Positions 32,965 to 41,702 of a DNA stretch of 64,000 nt are shown one piece after another. A program made the position numbers and the translations under genes. This DNA comes from JBALVT01 sp036960305 (GTDB lineage: Bacteria > Pseudomonadota > Gammaproteobacteria > Pseudomonadales > Halieaceae): assembly GCA_036960305.1 (NCBI GenBank), contig JBALWA010000015.1, forward strand, positions 1 through 64,000, read 5' to 3'. The notes below the pieces were generated by a model. The model ran no database searches. It was given only the letters and a program-made list of their open reading frames with translations, and was not told where the DNA came from. Positions within the stretch are counted from its first letter, which is position 1, and each line of letters begins with the position of its first letter.

Positions 32965-35152
32965 TGTAGTCATACCTGTTTATGACGGCTACGAGGAGAC
33001 TCGAAGTTGTCTGGAGTCGGTACTTGAGAGCGTAGATTTTAGCTGGGCGCAACTCGTACTCGTCAATGACTGTTCGCCCAACCCCGAGATTACCCGCTAT
33101 CTGCGGGCCTTGTCTGATGAGCATTCATCGGTAACCCTGCTGGAAAATGCCGAAAACCTTGGTTTTGTGGCCACCGCCAATCGCGGCATGAGCCACAGCC
33201 CCCAGCGCGATGTACTTCTATTGAACAGCGATGTGGAAGTGGCCGGAGACTGGTTGACCCGTTTGCGGGAGGCCGCTTATCAGCACCAGAAGGTGGCCAG
33301 TATTACGCCTTTTTCCAACAATGCCACCATCTGCAGCTTTCCCAATTTTTGCAAGGACAACCAGCTCTTGTTCGGCCTTTCGGTTGGTGAACTGGACGAT
33401 TTCTTTGCTGAGAATTTTACCGCCGATGACGTTATCCCGGTTCCCACAGGCGTTGGCTTTTGCATGTACATGCCTCGCGAGGGGCTGGATAAAATCGGCT
33501 ATTTTGACCTGGAAACCTTCGGCAAGGGCTACGGAGAGGAAAATGACTGGTGCCAGCGGGCCTTGAAGGCCGGATGGAAAAACCTGCACCTTGCCAATTG
33601 CTTTGTCTATCACAAAGGCGGGGTAAGCTTCGGTACAGAACACAACCCGCGTATCACCCGGGCCCAGGATATTCTCGATCAGAAGTACCCGCAATACCAC
33701 GCTGATATCCAGAAATTCATCGCTGCCGATGCCGGCAGGGAATTCAGGATGCAGGCCATACTGGGGCTATTTGCCCTGCAGCACAGGCCAAAGGTATTAC
33801 TGGTTACCCACAAATTGGGTGGCGGCGCGCAACAGCACGTCGATGAGTTGGCTTCACAGTACCAGGATGAAGCACTGTTTCTGCAGATCACGCCGGATAA
33901 AGACGGCGAGTCAATTACCCTGACCGGGTTTGACGGTGGCCAGAGACTGATGGACGGCCTGTATTTCGATGTGGGCACGGAATATGACGCCTTACTCAAG
34001 CTGCTTCGGGAGCTGGGTATTGGTCGCGTACATTTTCACCACACCATGGGCCTGCATCCGCGCCTCTGGCTGTTGGCGGATGATCTGGATTGCGGCTACG
34101 ACCTGACGATTCACGATTACTACCTGATTAATGGCAATCCCACGCTCACAGATGACAATGCGCGCTACGTCAGTGAAGCGGCGCCAGAGTTCGACGAGCG
34201 CTGCGCCGGGCATTATCCACTGCCTCCAGAAGTGACCGCGGACCATTGGCGCAACAGCCAGAAATTACTGGTAGAGGGGGCCGACCGGGTGATTTTTCCC
34301 TCGGACGATTGTTGCCTGCGCTTCCGGAAGTTTTTTGACGTGGAGAACGCGCTGGTCGCCTGGCACCCGGATTATCTGCTGTCACAACCTTACCCTGAGC
34401 CCCACTGGCAGTTCCCCGAAGACCGCCCGCTTAAAGTGCTGGTTATGGGGGCGCTGAGCCGGGAAAAGGGTGCAGACGAGCTCGAGGGAGTCGCCCTGGC
34501 CATGCAGGGGCAGGCTATCGAATTTCACCTGCTGGGCTACGCCTATCGTGCGCTCGCAAAAAACGTGGTGACCCACGGGCCTTACGACAACAGTGACGTC
34601 TATTCTCTGGTAGAGGCGATTAACCCGGACGTGGTCTGGTTTCCGGCCCAATGGCCCGAGACCTACAGCTATACCCTGAGCATTGCTATGCATGCCGGCA
34701 AGCCGGTGGTGGTACCCGATATCGGCGCCTTTGTTGAACGTGTGCAGGGACGCGCCCTCAGTGTGTTGTGTCCCTGGGACAAGTCGGTAGCCGACTGGGC
34801 CGGGTTCTGGGGGGCTGTGCTCACGGATAAAACCTTGCCTGAGGCGATTGATGTGCCGGCTGGTGAAGCTACCCCCGTCTTGCTTGATCGTGATTTCTAT
34901 CGCAGTAGCTACCTGCAGGCGGTGCCAGCGAGGATTGCCCGGGTTTCCGCGGAGACCTTGCAAGCGCTGGTGAACAACTACAAGGCAAATGGCATCACCT
35001 TGTCCTTCCGGGAGAGGCTGCTGAATCGGATCTGGCGGTTCTGCCAATCGCCGCTGATCGCCTGGTTCGTGTCATTTGTTCCGTTCAGGGTGCAACAGGC
35101 CCTCAAACGGCGACTGTCGGCGCGCCCGATTCACGACATCGTTCGCCGGTGA
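32951..35152 (+). CDS. Two-domain glycosyltransferase (GT2 plus GT4-like)
   Basis: A 733-aa protein fuses an N-terminal GT2 domain (residues 1-260: VDVVIPVYDG, ENLGFVATANRG, the Asp-x-Asp-type LLLNSDVEV) with a C-terminal GT-B/GT4-like domain (about 275-650: VLLVTHKLGGGAQQHVDEL, PLKVLVMGALSREKGADEL, YSYTLSIAMHAGKPVVVPD). Such fusions build surface polysaccharides or glycans on proteins. No membrane segments are seen, so it acts in the cytoplasm. ATG 32951 overlaps the upstream sulfotransferase. It is probably a partner in making a sulfated glycan. Confidence 0.88.
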   Translation: MREVDVVIPVYDGYEETRSCLESVLESVDFSWAQLVLVNDCSPNPEITRYLRALSDEHSSVTLLENAENLGFVATANRGMSHSPQRDVLLLNSDVEVAGDWLTRLREAAYQHQKVASITPFSNNATICSFPNFCKDNQLLFGLSVGELDDFFAENFTADDVIPVPTGVGFCMYMPREGLDKIGYFDLETFGKGYGEENDWCQRALKAGWKNLHLANCFVYHKGGVSFGTEHNPRITRAQDILDQKYPQYHADIQKFIAADAGREFRMQAILGLFALQHRPKVLLVTHKLGGGAQQHVDELASQYQDEALFLQITPDKDGESITLTGFDGGQRLMDGLYFDVGTEYDALLKLLRELGIGRVHFHHTMGLHPRLWLLADDLDCGYDLTIHDYYLINGNPTLTDDNARYVSEAAPEFDERCAGHYPLPPEVTADHWRNSQKLLVEGADRVIFPSDDCCLRFRKFFDVENALVAWHPDYLLSQPYPEPHWQFPEDRPLKVLVMGALSREKGADELEGVALAMQGQAIEFHLLGYAYRALAKNVVTHGPYDNSDVYSLVEAINPDVVWFPAQWPETYSYTLSIAMHAGKPVVVPDIGAFVERVQGRALSVLCPWDKSVADWAGFWGAVLTDKTLPEAIDVPAGEATPVLLDRDFYRSSYLQAVPARIARVSAETLQALVNNYKANGITLSFRERLLNRIWRFCQSPLIAWFVSFVPFRVQQALKRRLSARPIHDIVRR

Positions 35153-35201
35153 GCGCTGCATTGGCGAACGGTTGGTTTTACTCGAGTGGAGACGCGCTAC
35201 C

Positions 35202-36254
35202 ATGCCCGTGATTCTACATGTCGGCGGGGCCAAATGTGGCAGTACAGCCCTGCAGACAGCGCTATCCCGTCAACCCATGCCCCAGTCTTCCCAATATTCA
35301 CAGCTGCGCTATGCCTTCATCAGCAGACAATGGCAGGTAGGGCTTGTGCAGCCCTCTGCGGATACGGGGCGAAGCAATATACAGTCCGTGGGATTTATAG
35401 ACGAGCACTTGCCTTCAGAGGCCGAGGTCGGTGTGATGGCTGCCGACCTCAATAATCTATGCCAGCAAGGTATCACCCCGATACTGTCCGCCGAGGGCTG
35501 GCTAAATAGCGCGGGTTTTTTGCAGTCGGGGCTCATCGAGAAAATTGAGGATGAGGTGCAGGTCTTTGTCTGGGTACGCCCGCAGGTCGAGTGGATTAAC
35601 TCGGCCTGGTGGCAGTGGGGTGCCTGGGGCGGTGGCCACGGTGTGCGCGTTGCGCACTGGGTTAACAACAACCTCCATCGTTGCCAGTGGGGTGATCGCC
35701 TGGCTCTGTGGCAGCAGCGTTTTGATGTGCAATTTCATGTCCGCTTACTGGATAAGGATGTGGTCGAAGACTTTTCCCAACAGTGTCAGATATCGGGGCT
35801 GGAGTCCGACAATGTCAACGCCGCTCTGGATGGCACTATGCTACGATTTTTACAGAATCATCGTGAACTGCGCAGCAGTGCCCATGATACGGCACTGACA
35901 TCGGCCGTTGCCAGGAACCTGCCTCGCGGCAGTGCCAGGACACCTTGGGTGATTCCTGAGAAGCAGGTGGCACGTATTCTAAGGAATTGCGCAGCGGGCA
36001 ACAGGCAGATGATGGCATTGTTGGGTGCTCCCCAAAGACGGCGGATGCAGGAGGATTCCCGCTGGTGGTTACCGGAGGCCTACGCCTCCCGGCAACCCGA
36101 GTCCTGGCAGGGCCAGTCACAAACGGTTGAGGAGGTGAGTACACTGGCCGCCTCGGCGTTGAAGGGCATTTTGACCCTGGACAGTGAAAATGTGAAGCTG
36201 AAGAAGCAGTTGTTGAATTTGCAAAAGCGCCACGCCGCGCTGAAGGACAAATAA
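35202..36254 (+). CDS. Sulfotransferase-like P-loop protein
   Basis: The 350-aa protein starts MPVILHVGGAKCGSTALQTALS, a PAPS-type 5' loop (GGAKCGSTAL). EDEVQVFVWVRPQVEWINSAW near residue 115 resembles the 3' phosphate segment. It has several Trp- and Arg-rich stretches and a short C-terminal coiled coil (KLKKQLLNLQKRHAALKDK). The family is a distant sulfotransferase, less certain than its neighbours. ATG 35202 is favoured over an earlier in-frame ATG at 35076 that lies inside the glycosyltransferase gene. Confidence 0.68.
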   Translation: MPVILHVGGAKCGSTALQTALSRQPMPQSSQYSQLRYAFISRQWQVGLVQPSADTGRSNIQSVGFIDEHLPSEAEVGVMAADLNNLCQQGITPILSAEGWLNSAGFLQSGLIEKIEDEVQVFVWVRPQVEWINSAWWQWGAWGGGHGVRVAHWVNNNLHRCQWGDRLALWQQRFDVQFHVRLLDKDVVEDFSQQCQISGLESDNVNAALDGTMLRFLQNHRELRSSAHDTALTSAVARNLPRGSARTPWVIPEKQVARILRNCAAGNRQMMALLGAPQRRRMQEDSRWWLPEAYASRQPESWQGQSQTVEEVSTLAASALKGILTLDSENVKLKKQLLNLQKRHAALKDK

Positions 36255-36356
36255 GGGTATGCGCTTGAGAAAGGTATTTGATAGCATTCCCCCATTTTAT
36301 AGACCAAGCGTAGTGGTCGCTAAGGCTTGAACCGCATTGATTTTTGGAAACTACCT

Positions 36357-37139
36357 ATGAAGCTGTCCTTTGAGAAAGAAGGCATTCACGAAACTAAGAT
36401 CCGGCGCTATTTTGATGACTTTGAAGTACCGGCTGAGACGAAGCCGTTAAACAAGCCAATCTGCATCATTGTTTTCATGAACCGATCGGGCTCTTCGCTG
36501 ATCTGCGAAAACATGCGCGCGACCAAAAAATTTACCGGCTTTGGCGAGCCGCTGAATTATGAGCTGGTGATAAAACGTGCCCAGGAGCATGACGATATCA
36601 CCTCATTTCCCGAATACCTGAACTGGCTGACCCGGAAAATTCACAAGAAGGGCACTACATTCGGCATGAAGGCCTCCTGTGATCAGGTGATGATGCTGTT
36701 GCGCTCGGGTGCTATTCCCCGTTATTTCAATGATGTACGCTGGGTCTTTATCCAGCGCAAGGACATCTTGTCCCAGGCAGTATCGTTCTCAATTGCCCAG
36801 CAAACCCAGCAGTGGCACAGCTTTCAGAGCGGCAATGCGAGTGAAGCCCGCTACGACTTCAAAGACATTAAGAGGCGAATTCAGACGATATCGGACACCT
36901 ACTCTTCGATGCAGGCGTTCTTTTCCATGTTTGATATCGACCCCTACCACATTTACTACGAGGACTTTGTTGCTGACACGGTGGCTGGAACCGCCAAGCT
37001 GGCTTCCTACCTGGGCGTGGAGGATGTCGAGATCGACAGCTCCCGACTGCGTATGGAGAAGCAGCGCAGCGGCATCAACAAGGAATTCCGGGCGCAGTTT
37101 GTCCAGGATTTCGAGGCCTCTCTGTCGATCAACAAGTGA
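36357..37139 (+). CDS. Stf0-type sulfotransferase
   Basis: A 260-aa protein with the Stf0-like loop CIIVFMNRSGSSLICENM near residue 38 and the segment VRWVFIQRKDILSQAVSFSIAQ near 130. The Stf0 family includes the trehalose 2-sulfotransferase of mycobacteria, but substrate cannot be deduced here. ATG 36357 (MKLSFEKE) is the likely start; a TTG at 36327 extends the frame by 10 codons. It overlaps the transporter gene by 4 nt (GTGA at 37136-37139), so the two are translationally coupled. Confidence 0.8.
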   Translation: MKLSFEKEGIHETKIRRYFDDFEVPAETKPLNKPICIIVFMNRSGSSLICENMRATKKFTGFGEPLNYELVIKRAQEHDDITSFPEYLNWLTRKIHKKGTTFGMKASCDQVMMLLRSGAIPRYFNDVRWVFIQRKDILSQAVSFSIAQQTQQWHSFQSGNASEARYDFKDIKRRIQTISDTYSSMQAFFSMFDIDPYHIYYEDFVADTVAGTAKLASYLGVEDVEIDSSRLRMEKQRSGINKEFRAQFVQDFEASLSINK

Positions 37140-38398
37140 CAAGCAACCCGGTCAACTGGCGACAGACCATCCTCAATAAGCGGATGCTGATCTGTGTGTT
37201 TACCGGCTTCACATCCGGAATGCCCCTGTATGTCCTAATCCAGTTGGTACCGGCCTGGCTGCGGGAAGGCGGCGTCTCCCTTACCGAAATTGGCCTGTTT
37301 GCCCTGGTGGGCATTCCCTATACCTGGAAGTTTCTCTGGGCACCTTTGATGGATCGCTACATTCCGCCGTTTTTAGGGCGCAGGCGCGGTTGGATGTTTG
37401 TTTGCCAGATTGCACTGCTGGTATCCATCGGCATTCTGGGTATGTTCGAGCCCGCCCAGTCTACCTGGTTGATCGCCTGGCTGGCAGTTGCCGTGGCCTT
37501 TTTCGGCGCCAGCCAGGATGTCGTAGTGGATGGCTATCGGCGGGAGATTTTACCGGATGAGGAACTGGGTCTCGGCAATGCCATTCATGTCCAGGCCTAT
37601 CGAATTTCCAGCCTGATACCGGGGGCACTGGCGCTGGTACTCGCCGATTTCCTGCCCTGGTCCAGTGTGTTCTGGATAACAGGGGGTTTTATGAGCGTGG
37701 GGATCATCATGGCGCTTATGATCGAGGAGCCTAGCTCCGAGTTGCCCCAGGCCAAAAATTTACGTGAGGCCGTCATCGCCCCTTTCAGGGAGTATATTTA
37801 TCGGCGTGGCTGGAAAGGCCTGTTGCTGGTGTTGTCCTTCATGTTTTTGTACAAGATCGGCGACAATATGGCGACCGCACTGGCCATGCCTTTCTACCTT
37901 GATATGGGATTTACCAAGACCCAGATTGGGCTTGTGGCCAAAAACGCGGCCCTCTGGCCTGCGATTATTGGCGGCATATTGGGCGGGATTACCATGATTC
38001 GCCTGGGCATCAATCGGTCGCTGTGGTTGTTCGGTGTCGTTCAGGTCGTCAGTATTTTAGGTTTTGCCGTGCTCGCGACCATGGGGCCCGAGCTGTGGGC
38101 ACTGGCGTTGGTTATCGGTTTTGAATACCTGGGTGTGGGCATGGGCACGGCGGCGTTTACGGCCTTTATTGCCAGGGAAACCAGCAGAATGTACGCCGGT
38201 ACGCAGTTCGCCCTGTTTACCGCGCTGGCGGCTGTGCCCAGGACCTTCGCCAATGCCAGTACCGGGGTCATTGTTGACAACATCGGTTGGCAGCCCTTTT
38301 TTATTCTCTGCGCAATACTGGCCATACCGGGCATGTTATTGCTGTTTTGGGTGGCGCCCTGGAAAGAGCGCCCGGCTTCGCCCCCAACAGGGGGTTAG
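37136..38398 (+). CDS. AmpG-like major facilitator transporter
   Basis: The 420-aa inner-membrane protein has about 12 hydrophobic segments and the AmpG-family start FTGFTSGMPLYVLIQLVPAW, then KFLWAPLMDRYIPPFLGRRR and ASQDVVVDGYRRE. AmpG imports anhydromuropeptides for cell-wall recycling. Here it lies in a sulfotransferase block and is coupled to a Stf0-type gene, so it may move another sugar or conjugate. GTG 37136 is the start, overlapping the upstream stop. The family assignment is firm and the substrate unknown. Confidence 0.85.
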   Translation: MTSNPVNWRQTILNKRMLICVFTGFTSGMPLYVLIQLVPAWLREGGVSLTEIGLFALVGIPYTWKFLWAPLMDRYIPPFLGRRRGWMFVCQIALLVSIGILGMFEPAQSTWLIAWLAVAVAFFGASQDVVVDGYRREILPDEELGLGNAIHVQAYRISSLIPGALALVLADFLPWSSVFWITGGFMSVGIIMALMIEEPSSELPQAKNLREAVIAPFREYIYRRGWKGLLLVLSFMFLYKIGDNMATALAMPFYLDMGFTKTQIGLVAKNAALWPAIIGGILGGITMIRLGINRSLWLFGVVQVVSILGFAVLATMGPELWALALVIGFEYLGVGMGTAAFTAFIARETSRMYAGTQFALFTALAAVPRTFANASTGVIVDNIGWQPFFILCAILAIPGMLLLFWVAPWKERPASPPTGG

Positions 38399-38405
38399 GC
38401 TCAAG

Positions 38406-38434
38406 TGGTCAAGGCCTGTCGGCAAGGCTATAAT
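38406..38434 (+). promoter_or_regulatory. Candidate sigma-70 promoter before the third sulfotransferase block
   Basis: TGGTCA (38406-38411), a 17-nt spacer and a perfect TATAAT (38429-38434). The start would be near 38441, leaving about 113 nt before the ATG at 38554, space that holds a small ORF at 38470-38550. Confidence 0.5.
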
Positions 38435-38469
38435 GGTTGCCTCTGTGGCAACGCAGGGGGAATATAATA

Positions 38470-38550
38470 ATGACGTGTTTGACTGCTGCAGCCAGTGGGC
38501 TGGATAACCAGGACGACTTCTACCTGTCACTACAACAGAATTATCGATAA
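38470..38550 (+). CDS. Possible small leader ORF (26 aa)
   Basis: ATG 38470 is preceded by a purine-rich AGGGGGA about 9 nt upstream and opens a 26-codon frame ending TAA at 38548-38550, 3 nt before the sulfotransferase ATG. The peptide begins MTCLTAAASG. It lies between a candidate promoter and the gene, a typical place for a leader peptide. No family is recognised and it may be chance. Confidence 0.3.
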   Translation: MTCLTAAASGLDNQDDFYLSLQQNYR

Positions 38551-38553
38551 AAC

Positions 38554-39249
38554 ATGGGTCAACCAGAAAGACTTATTTGTATCCTCGGCATGCACCGCAG
38601 CGGAACCAGTTGTTTAACGGGTTCTTTGCAGGCGGCGGGTTTGCACCTGGGGGATTGCCATACCTGGAATCCGTTCAACCGTAAAGGTAATCGTGAGAAC
38701 GATGAATTTGTTCAGCTCAACGATGCGATACTGGAAGCCAACGGGGGGGCGTGGAACAAGCCGCCCAAAAAACCGGTCTGGCAGTCGCAGCACGAGCAGC
38801 AGGCCAGGGATATTCTCCACGGCTACAAGGATATTCCGGTTTTGGGGTTTAAGGACCCACGCAGCCTGTTGGCGCTAGAGGGCTGGAAGCGAATCTACCC
38901 CGGCATAGAATTCATTGGCATTGTGCGCCACCCCAATGCCGTGGCTAGATCGCTGCTCAATCGCGAACAAATGCCCCGGGCAGAGGCGCTGTCCTTGTGG
39001 TACAAATACAATAAGATACTGTATAAAGAACACCAGAGAGGGGCTTTCCCTCTTCTTTGCTTTGATGAGGACGAAGAACTGTTTCATCAGAAGCTGGATG
39101 GTGCGATCAAGGGTTTGGGTTTGGGTAGTGAGATCAAGGATCAACGTTTTTATGACGATCAGCTCAGGACATCAAATAAAGGCCACCAAGCTTCACTGCC
39201 ATGGAAGGTACAGCGGTTGTACAGCCGTTTGCTCAAATTGTGTCTGTGA
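38554..39249 (+). CDS. Sulfotransferase
   Basis: The 231-aa enzyme has the PAPS loop LGMHRSGTSCLTGSLQAAG near residue 12 and FIGIVRHPNAVARSLLNRE near residue 121 as 3' phosphate site. NRKGNRENDEFVQLNDAIL (near 43) is shared in style with the N-terminal part of the sulfotransferase at 31792 (DEGFWEDSELVAINEALL), so the two are likely related. It is cytoplasmic and would use PAPS. A glycosyltransferase starts 12 nt downstream, repeating the sulfotransferase-glycosyltransferase pairing of 31792-35152. Confidence 0.85.
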   Translation: MGQPERLICILGMHRSGTSCLTGSLQAAGLHLGDCHTWNPFNRKGNRENDEFVQLNDAILEANGGAWNKPPKKPVWQSQHEQQARDILHGYKDIPVLGFKDPRSLLALEGWKRIYPGIEFIGIVRHPNAVARSLLNREQMPRAEALSLWYKYNKILYKEHQRGAFPLLCFDEDEELFHQKLDGAIKGLGLGSEIKDQRFYDDQLRTSNKGHQASLPWKVQRLYSRLLKLCL

Positions 39250-39261
39250 AATGGTGAGTTG

Positions 39262-40245
39262 ATGTTTAAACAGGTAAAACAGCTACTCGCACGATCCGAG
39301 GTTTTCCCCGCCGCGGAGAGAACACCGATCGTCAGTATCATTGTTATCGTTTACGATATGCCATCCCAGGCGCAAAATACCATTCTTTCACTGTATGCAG
39401 ACTACCAGCAAGGTGTGCAAGCCGGTGACTACGAGGTCCTGATCATTGAGAATGCGTCGCCAAATCTCATGGATGCCGGTTTTATCGCCTCGCTTCCTGG
39501 CAACGTACGCTACATCTTGCGTGAGAATCCTGAACAGTCCCCTGTGCAGGCGATCAATTTTGCCGCCTCTCAGGCTGCTGGCGACAATATTTGCCTGATG
39601 ATAGATGGCGCGCGCATGTTGACTCCCGGGGTAGTGAAAAACCTTATTTTGGGGCACCGTCTGCACGATCGGGCAGTTGTCGCGATACCGGGCTACCATC
39701 TCGGAAAGGAGTTGCAGCAGGTAGCGGTACAGAATGGCTATGGCATTGAAGCTGAGCGCGAATTGATAGCGTCCATCAACTGGCCTGAGAATGGATACAG
39801 TCTTTTTGATATCGCCTGCTTTAGCGGTTCATCCGCGCCAGGTTTCTTCCTGCCCAATAGTGAAAGTAATTGTATCAGCCTGCCACGGGATGTCTGGGTC
39901 GATTTGGGTGGCTACGACCCGCGCTTTGACCTTCGTGGTGGCGGCTTGACCAATCTTGATTTTTATAAGCGAGCCTGCGAGTTTCCCGGAGCGCAGCATA
40001 TTATTGTTCCAGGCGAGGGGACCTTTCACCAGTTCCATGGTGGTGTGACCACCGGTGGTGAAGAAGAGAAGGTCACCGAAGTCTACAGGGATAACAGCAA
40101 GGAACAGTATCGAAAAATCAGGGGTCAGGAATACGTTTGTCCTGAAACAAACCCGGTATTCCTTGGCCAGTTTCCGGAGCAGGCCCAGAGATTCCTGCAT
40201 TACTCTTCCGAAATGCGAACGTCGAACCCGGACTGGATTAACTGA
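39262..40245 (+). CDS. Family 2 (GT-A) glycosyltransferase
   Basis: A 327-aa GT-A protein: VSIIVIVYDMPSQAQNTILS near residue 24, NICLMIDGARML near 112 (Asp-x-Gly in place of Asp-x-Asp), and the acceptor region DVWVDLGGYDPRFDLRGGGL near 212. A His-containing segment FHQFHGGVTTGG follows. It lacks membrane helices and likely transfers a sugar in the cytoplasm. ATG 39262 is preceded by GGTGAG. Its stop is directly followed by the end of the minus-strand atl gene. Confidence 0.82.
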   Translation: MFKQVKQLLARSEVFPAAERTPIVSIIVIVYDMPSQAQNTILSLYADYQQGVQAGDYEVLIIENASPNLMDAGFIASLPGNVRYILRENPEQSPVQAINFAASQAAGDNICLMIDGARMLTPGVVKNLILGHRLHDRAVVAIPGYHLGKELQQVAVQNGYGIEAERELIASINWPENGYSLFDIACFSGSSAPGFFLPNSESNCISLPRDVWVDLGGYDPRFDLRGGGLTNLDFYKRACEFPGAQHIIVPGEGTFHQFHGGVTTGGEEEKVTEVYRDNSKEQYRKIRGQEYVCPETNPVFLGQFPEQAQRFLHYSSEMRTSNPDWIN

Positions 40246-40566
40246 TTATTGTCCGGGGTTCCAGCGATATTTTTTCAGGTCCACACTTTTATTGCCTCTG
40301 AACGCAACTCCCTCTGCCTCTAGGCGTTCCCTTTGGGTATACTTTGAGGCGGACTCCTCGGGAATGGAAATTTTCCCCTGCGCGTTGATGACCCTGTGCC
40401 AGGGAATCGTGCTACCTTGCGGAAGTTGGCGCAGTGCACGGCCTACTCGACGCGCGGCACCGGGCAGCCCGGCGTGGCGAGCCACATCACCGTAGGTAGC
40501 GACGCTGCCACTGGGGATCAGGGCGATGACCTGCCAGATGCGATGATTAATATCGAGTTCTACCAT
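40246..40566 (-). CDS. atl: Alkyltransferase-like protein (ATL), MGMT family without the acceptor Cys
   Basis: The 106-aa protein matches the DNA-binding domain of O6-alkylguanine-DNA alkyltransferase: helix-turn-helix GSVATYGDVARHAGLPGAARRVGRAL (given in parts: VATYGDVARHAG then AARRVGRAL) and IPWHRVINAQGKIS. In true repair enzymes this reads PCHRV; here Trp replaces the active-site Cys, the hallmark of ATL proteins such as E. coli YbaZ and yeast Atl1. They bind alkylated guanine and hand it to nucleotide excision repair. It is the only convincing minus-strand gene, convergent with the glycosyltransferase and 37 nt from the divergent DUF481 gene. Confidence 0.92.
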   Translation of the reverse strand: MVELDINHRIWQVIALIPSGSVATYGDVARHAGLPGAARRVGRALRQLPQGSTIPWHRVINAQGKISIPEESASKYTQRERLEAEGVAFRGNKSVDLKKYRWNPGQ

Positions 40567-40603
40567 ACAGATGAATTAGTAAGGCCCCTGACAAACCGGC
40601 AAA

Positions 40604-41659
40604 ATGAGAAAATTGACAACAACCTTTAACACGCTCCCGTCTTCCCGCGTTGTTGTATCGCTGCTACTTGTACTGTCCACACTTTATTCTACGGCTTCTC
40701 CGGCCGATAGGCTCCATTTTAGTGATGGTGAATCGATCACCGGTGCCATGGTGAGCATAGAGGACGGTAAGGTCAAATGGCAGTCGCCCATCCTGGGGGA
40801 GCTCAATATTGAGTTACACCATATTGAGAAGATGGAAACCGGCGAGCACTATGACCTTGACACCAGCGGCCGGAAATTGACCAATTGCTGGATGTATATC
40901 CAGAGTGAAAAGCAGCATTTGCACTGCGATGAGGGCGTTGAAGTGCTCTCCAACTGGAAGTTGGTTGTTGCAGCGGGCGAAACCATCACAGAACCCCAGC
41001 CCCTGCTGATACCAAAGGGCAACCTTATCATTGCGGCTGAAGACAGCTCGGGTAACAACAACATCACCAAGTACAATATCCAGGCTCGATCTGAGCTGCG
41101 GTATATCGAGTCACGTCATACGATAGCGCTGCTCTATGAGGAGGAGAGCGTAGAGACACTGACAACGAAGAACAAGTGGACTACCTCCTACCAGTATGAC
41201 CAATTTTTCACCCAGCAATGGTTTGCAACGGGCAACGCCTTTTATCAAGAGGACGAGTTTCGGGAGATCGACCAGCGGACCTCGGTGGGTCTGGGAATGG
41301 GCTACCAGTTCCTTGAGACCACGTATTTCAATTTGCTGGCCAAGGGTACGGTCAACTATGTGGACGAGCAGTTCTCCAATGGTGTGGACAGGACAACCCC
41401 GGCATTTTTGTGGAATCTTGATTTTGTCTGGCGGTTTAATGAGACCGGAATGGAGTTCTATCACCGGCACGCGATACTGCAGTCTTTTGATAGCAGTGAG
41501 GACTGGGAAGTCACTATGGTGACCGGGTTCAAGTACCCGATAAACGGCCACTTCAGCTCTGTTATCCAGTTGGACTACGACTACGATAACCTTCCCGCGG
41601 AGGACCAGGTCGACAGCAAAGACAAGAAGTGGTCAATCGGTCTGAATTACGACTGGTAA
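40604..41659 (+). CDS. DUF481/YdiY-type outer-membrane protein
   Basis: The 351-aa protein has a signal peptide (VVVSLLLVLSTLYSTASPA, cleavage near residue 34). A short beta domain follows (LHFSDGESITGAMVSIEDGK), then the DUF481 part with alternating beta-strands rich in Tyr and Phe (TTSYQYDQFFTQQWFATG to the end). It ends in W (LNYDW), as outer-membrane beta-barrels do. The function of YdiY-like proteins is unknown. It is divergent to atl with 37 nt between starts. Confidence 0.78.
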   Translation: MRKLTTTFNTLPSSRVVVSLLLVLSTLYSTASPADRLHFSDGESITGAMVSIEDGKVKWQSPILGELNIELHHIEKMETGEHYDLDTSGRKLTNCWMYIQSEKQHLHCDEGVEVLSNWKLVVAAGETITEPQPLLIPKGNLIIAAEDSSGNNNITKYNIQARSELRYIESRHTIALLYEEESVETLTTKNKWTTSYQYDQFFTQQWFATGNAFYQEDEFREIDQRTSVGLGMGYQFLETTYFNLLAKGTVNYVDEQFSNGVDRTTPAFLWNLDFVWRFNETGMEFYHRHAILQSFDSSEDWEVTMVTGFKYPINGHFSSVIQLDYDYDNLPAEDQVDSKDKKWSIGLNYDW

Positions 41660-41702
41660 AAACGCAAATCGCCCCCATAATGCTCATAGAGGGAAACCTG
41701 TT

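Noticed and set aside
36259..36330. 23-codon ORF between two sulfotransferase genes
   Set aside because: Weak ribosome site, no family and no conserved feature; kept out of the features.
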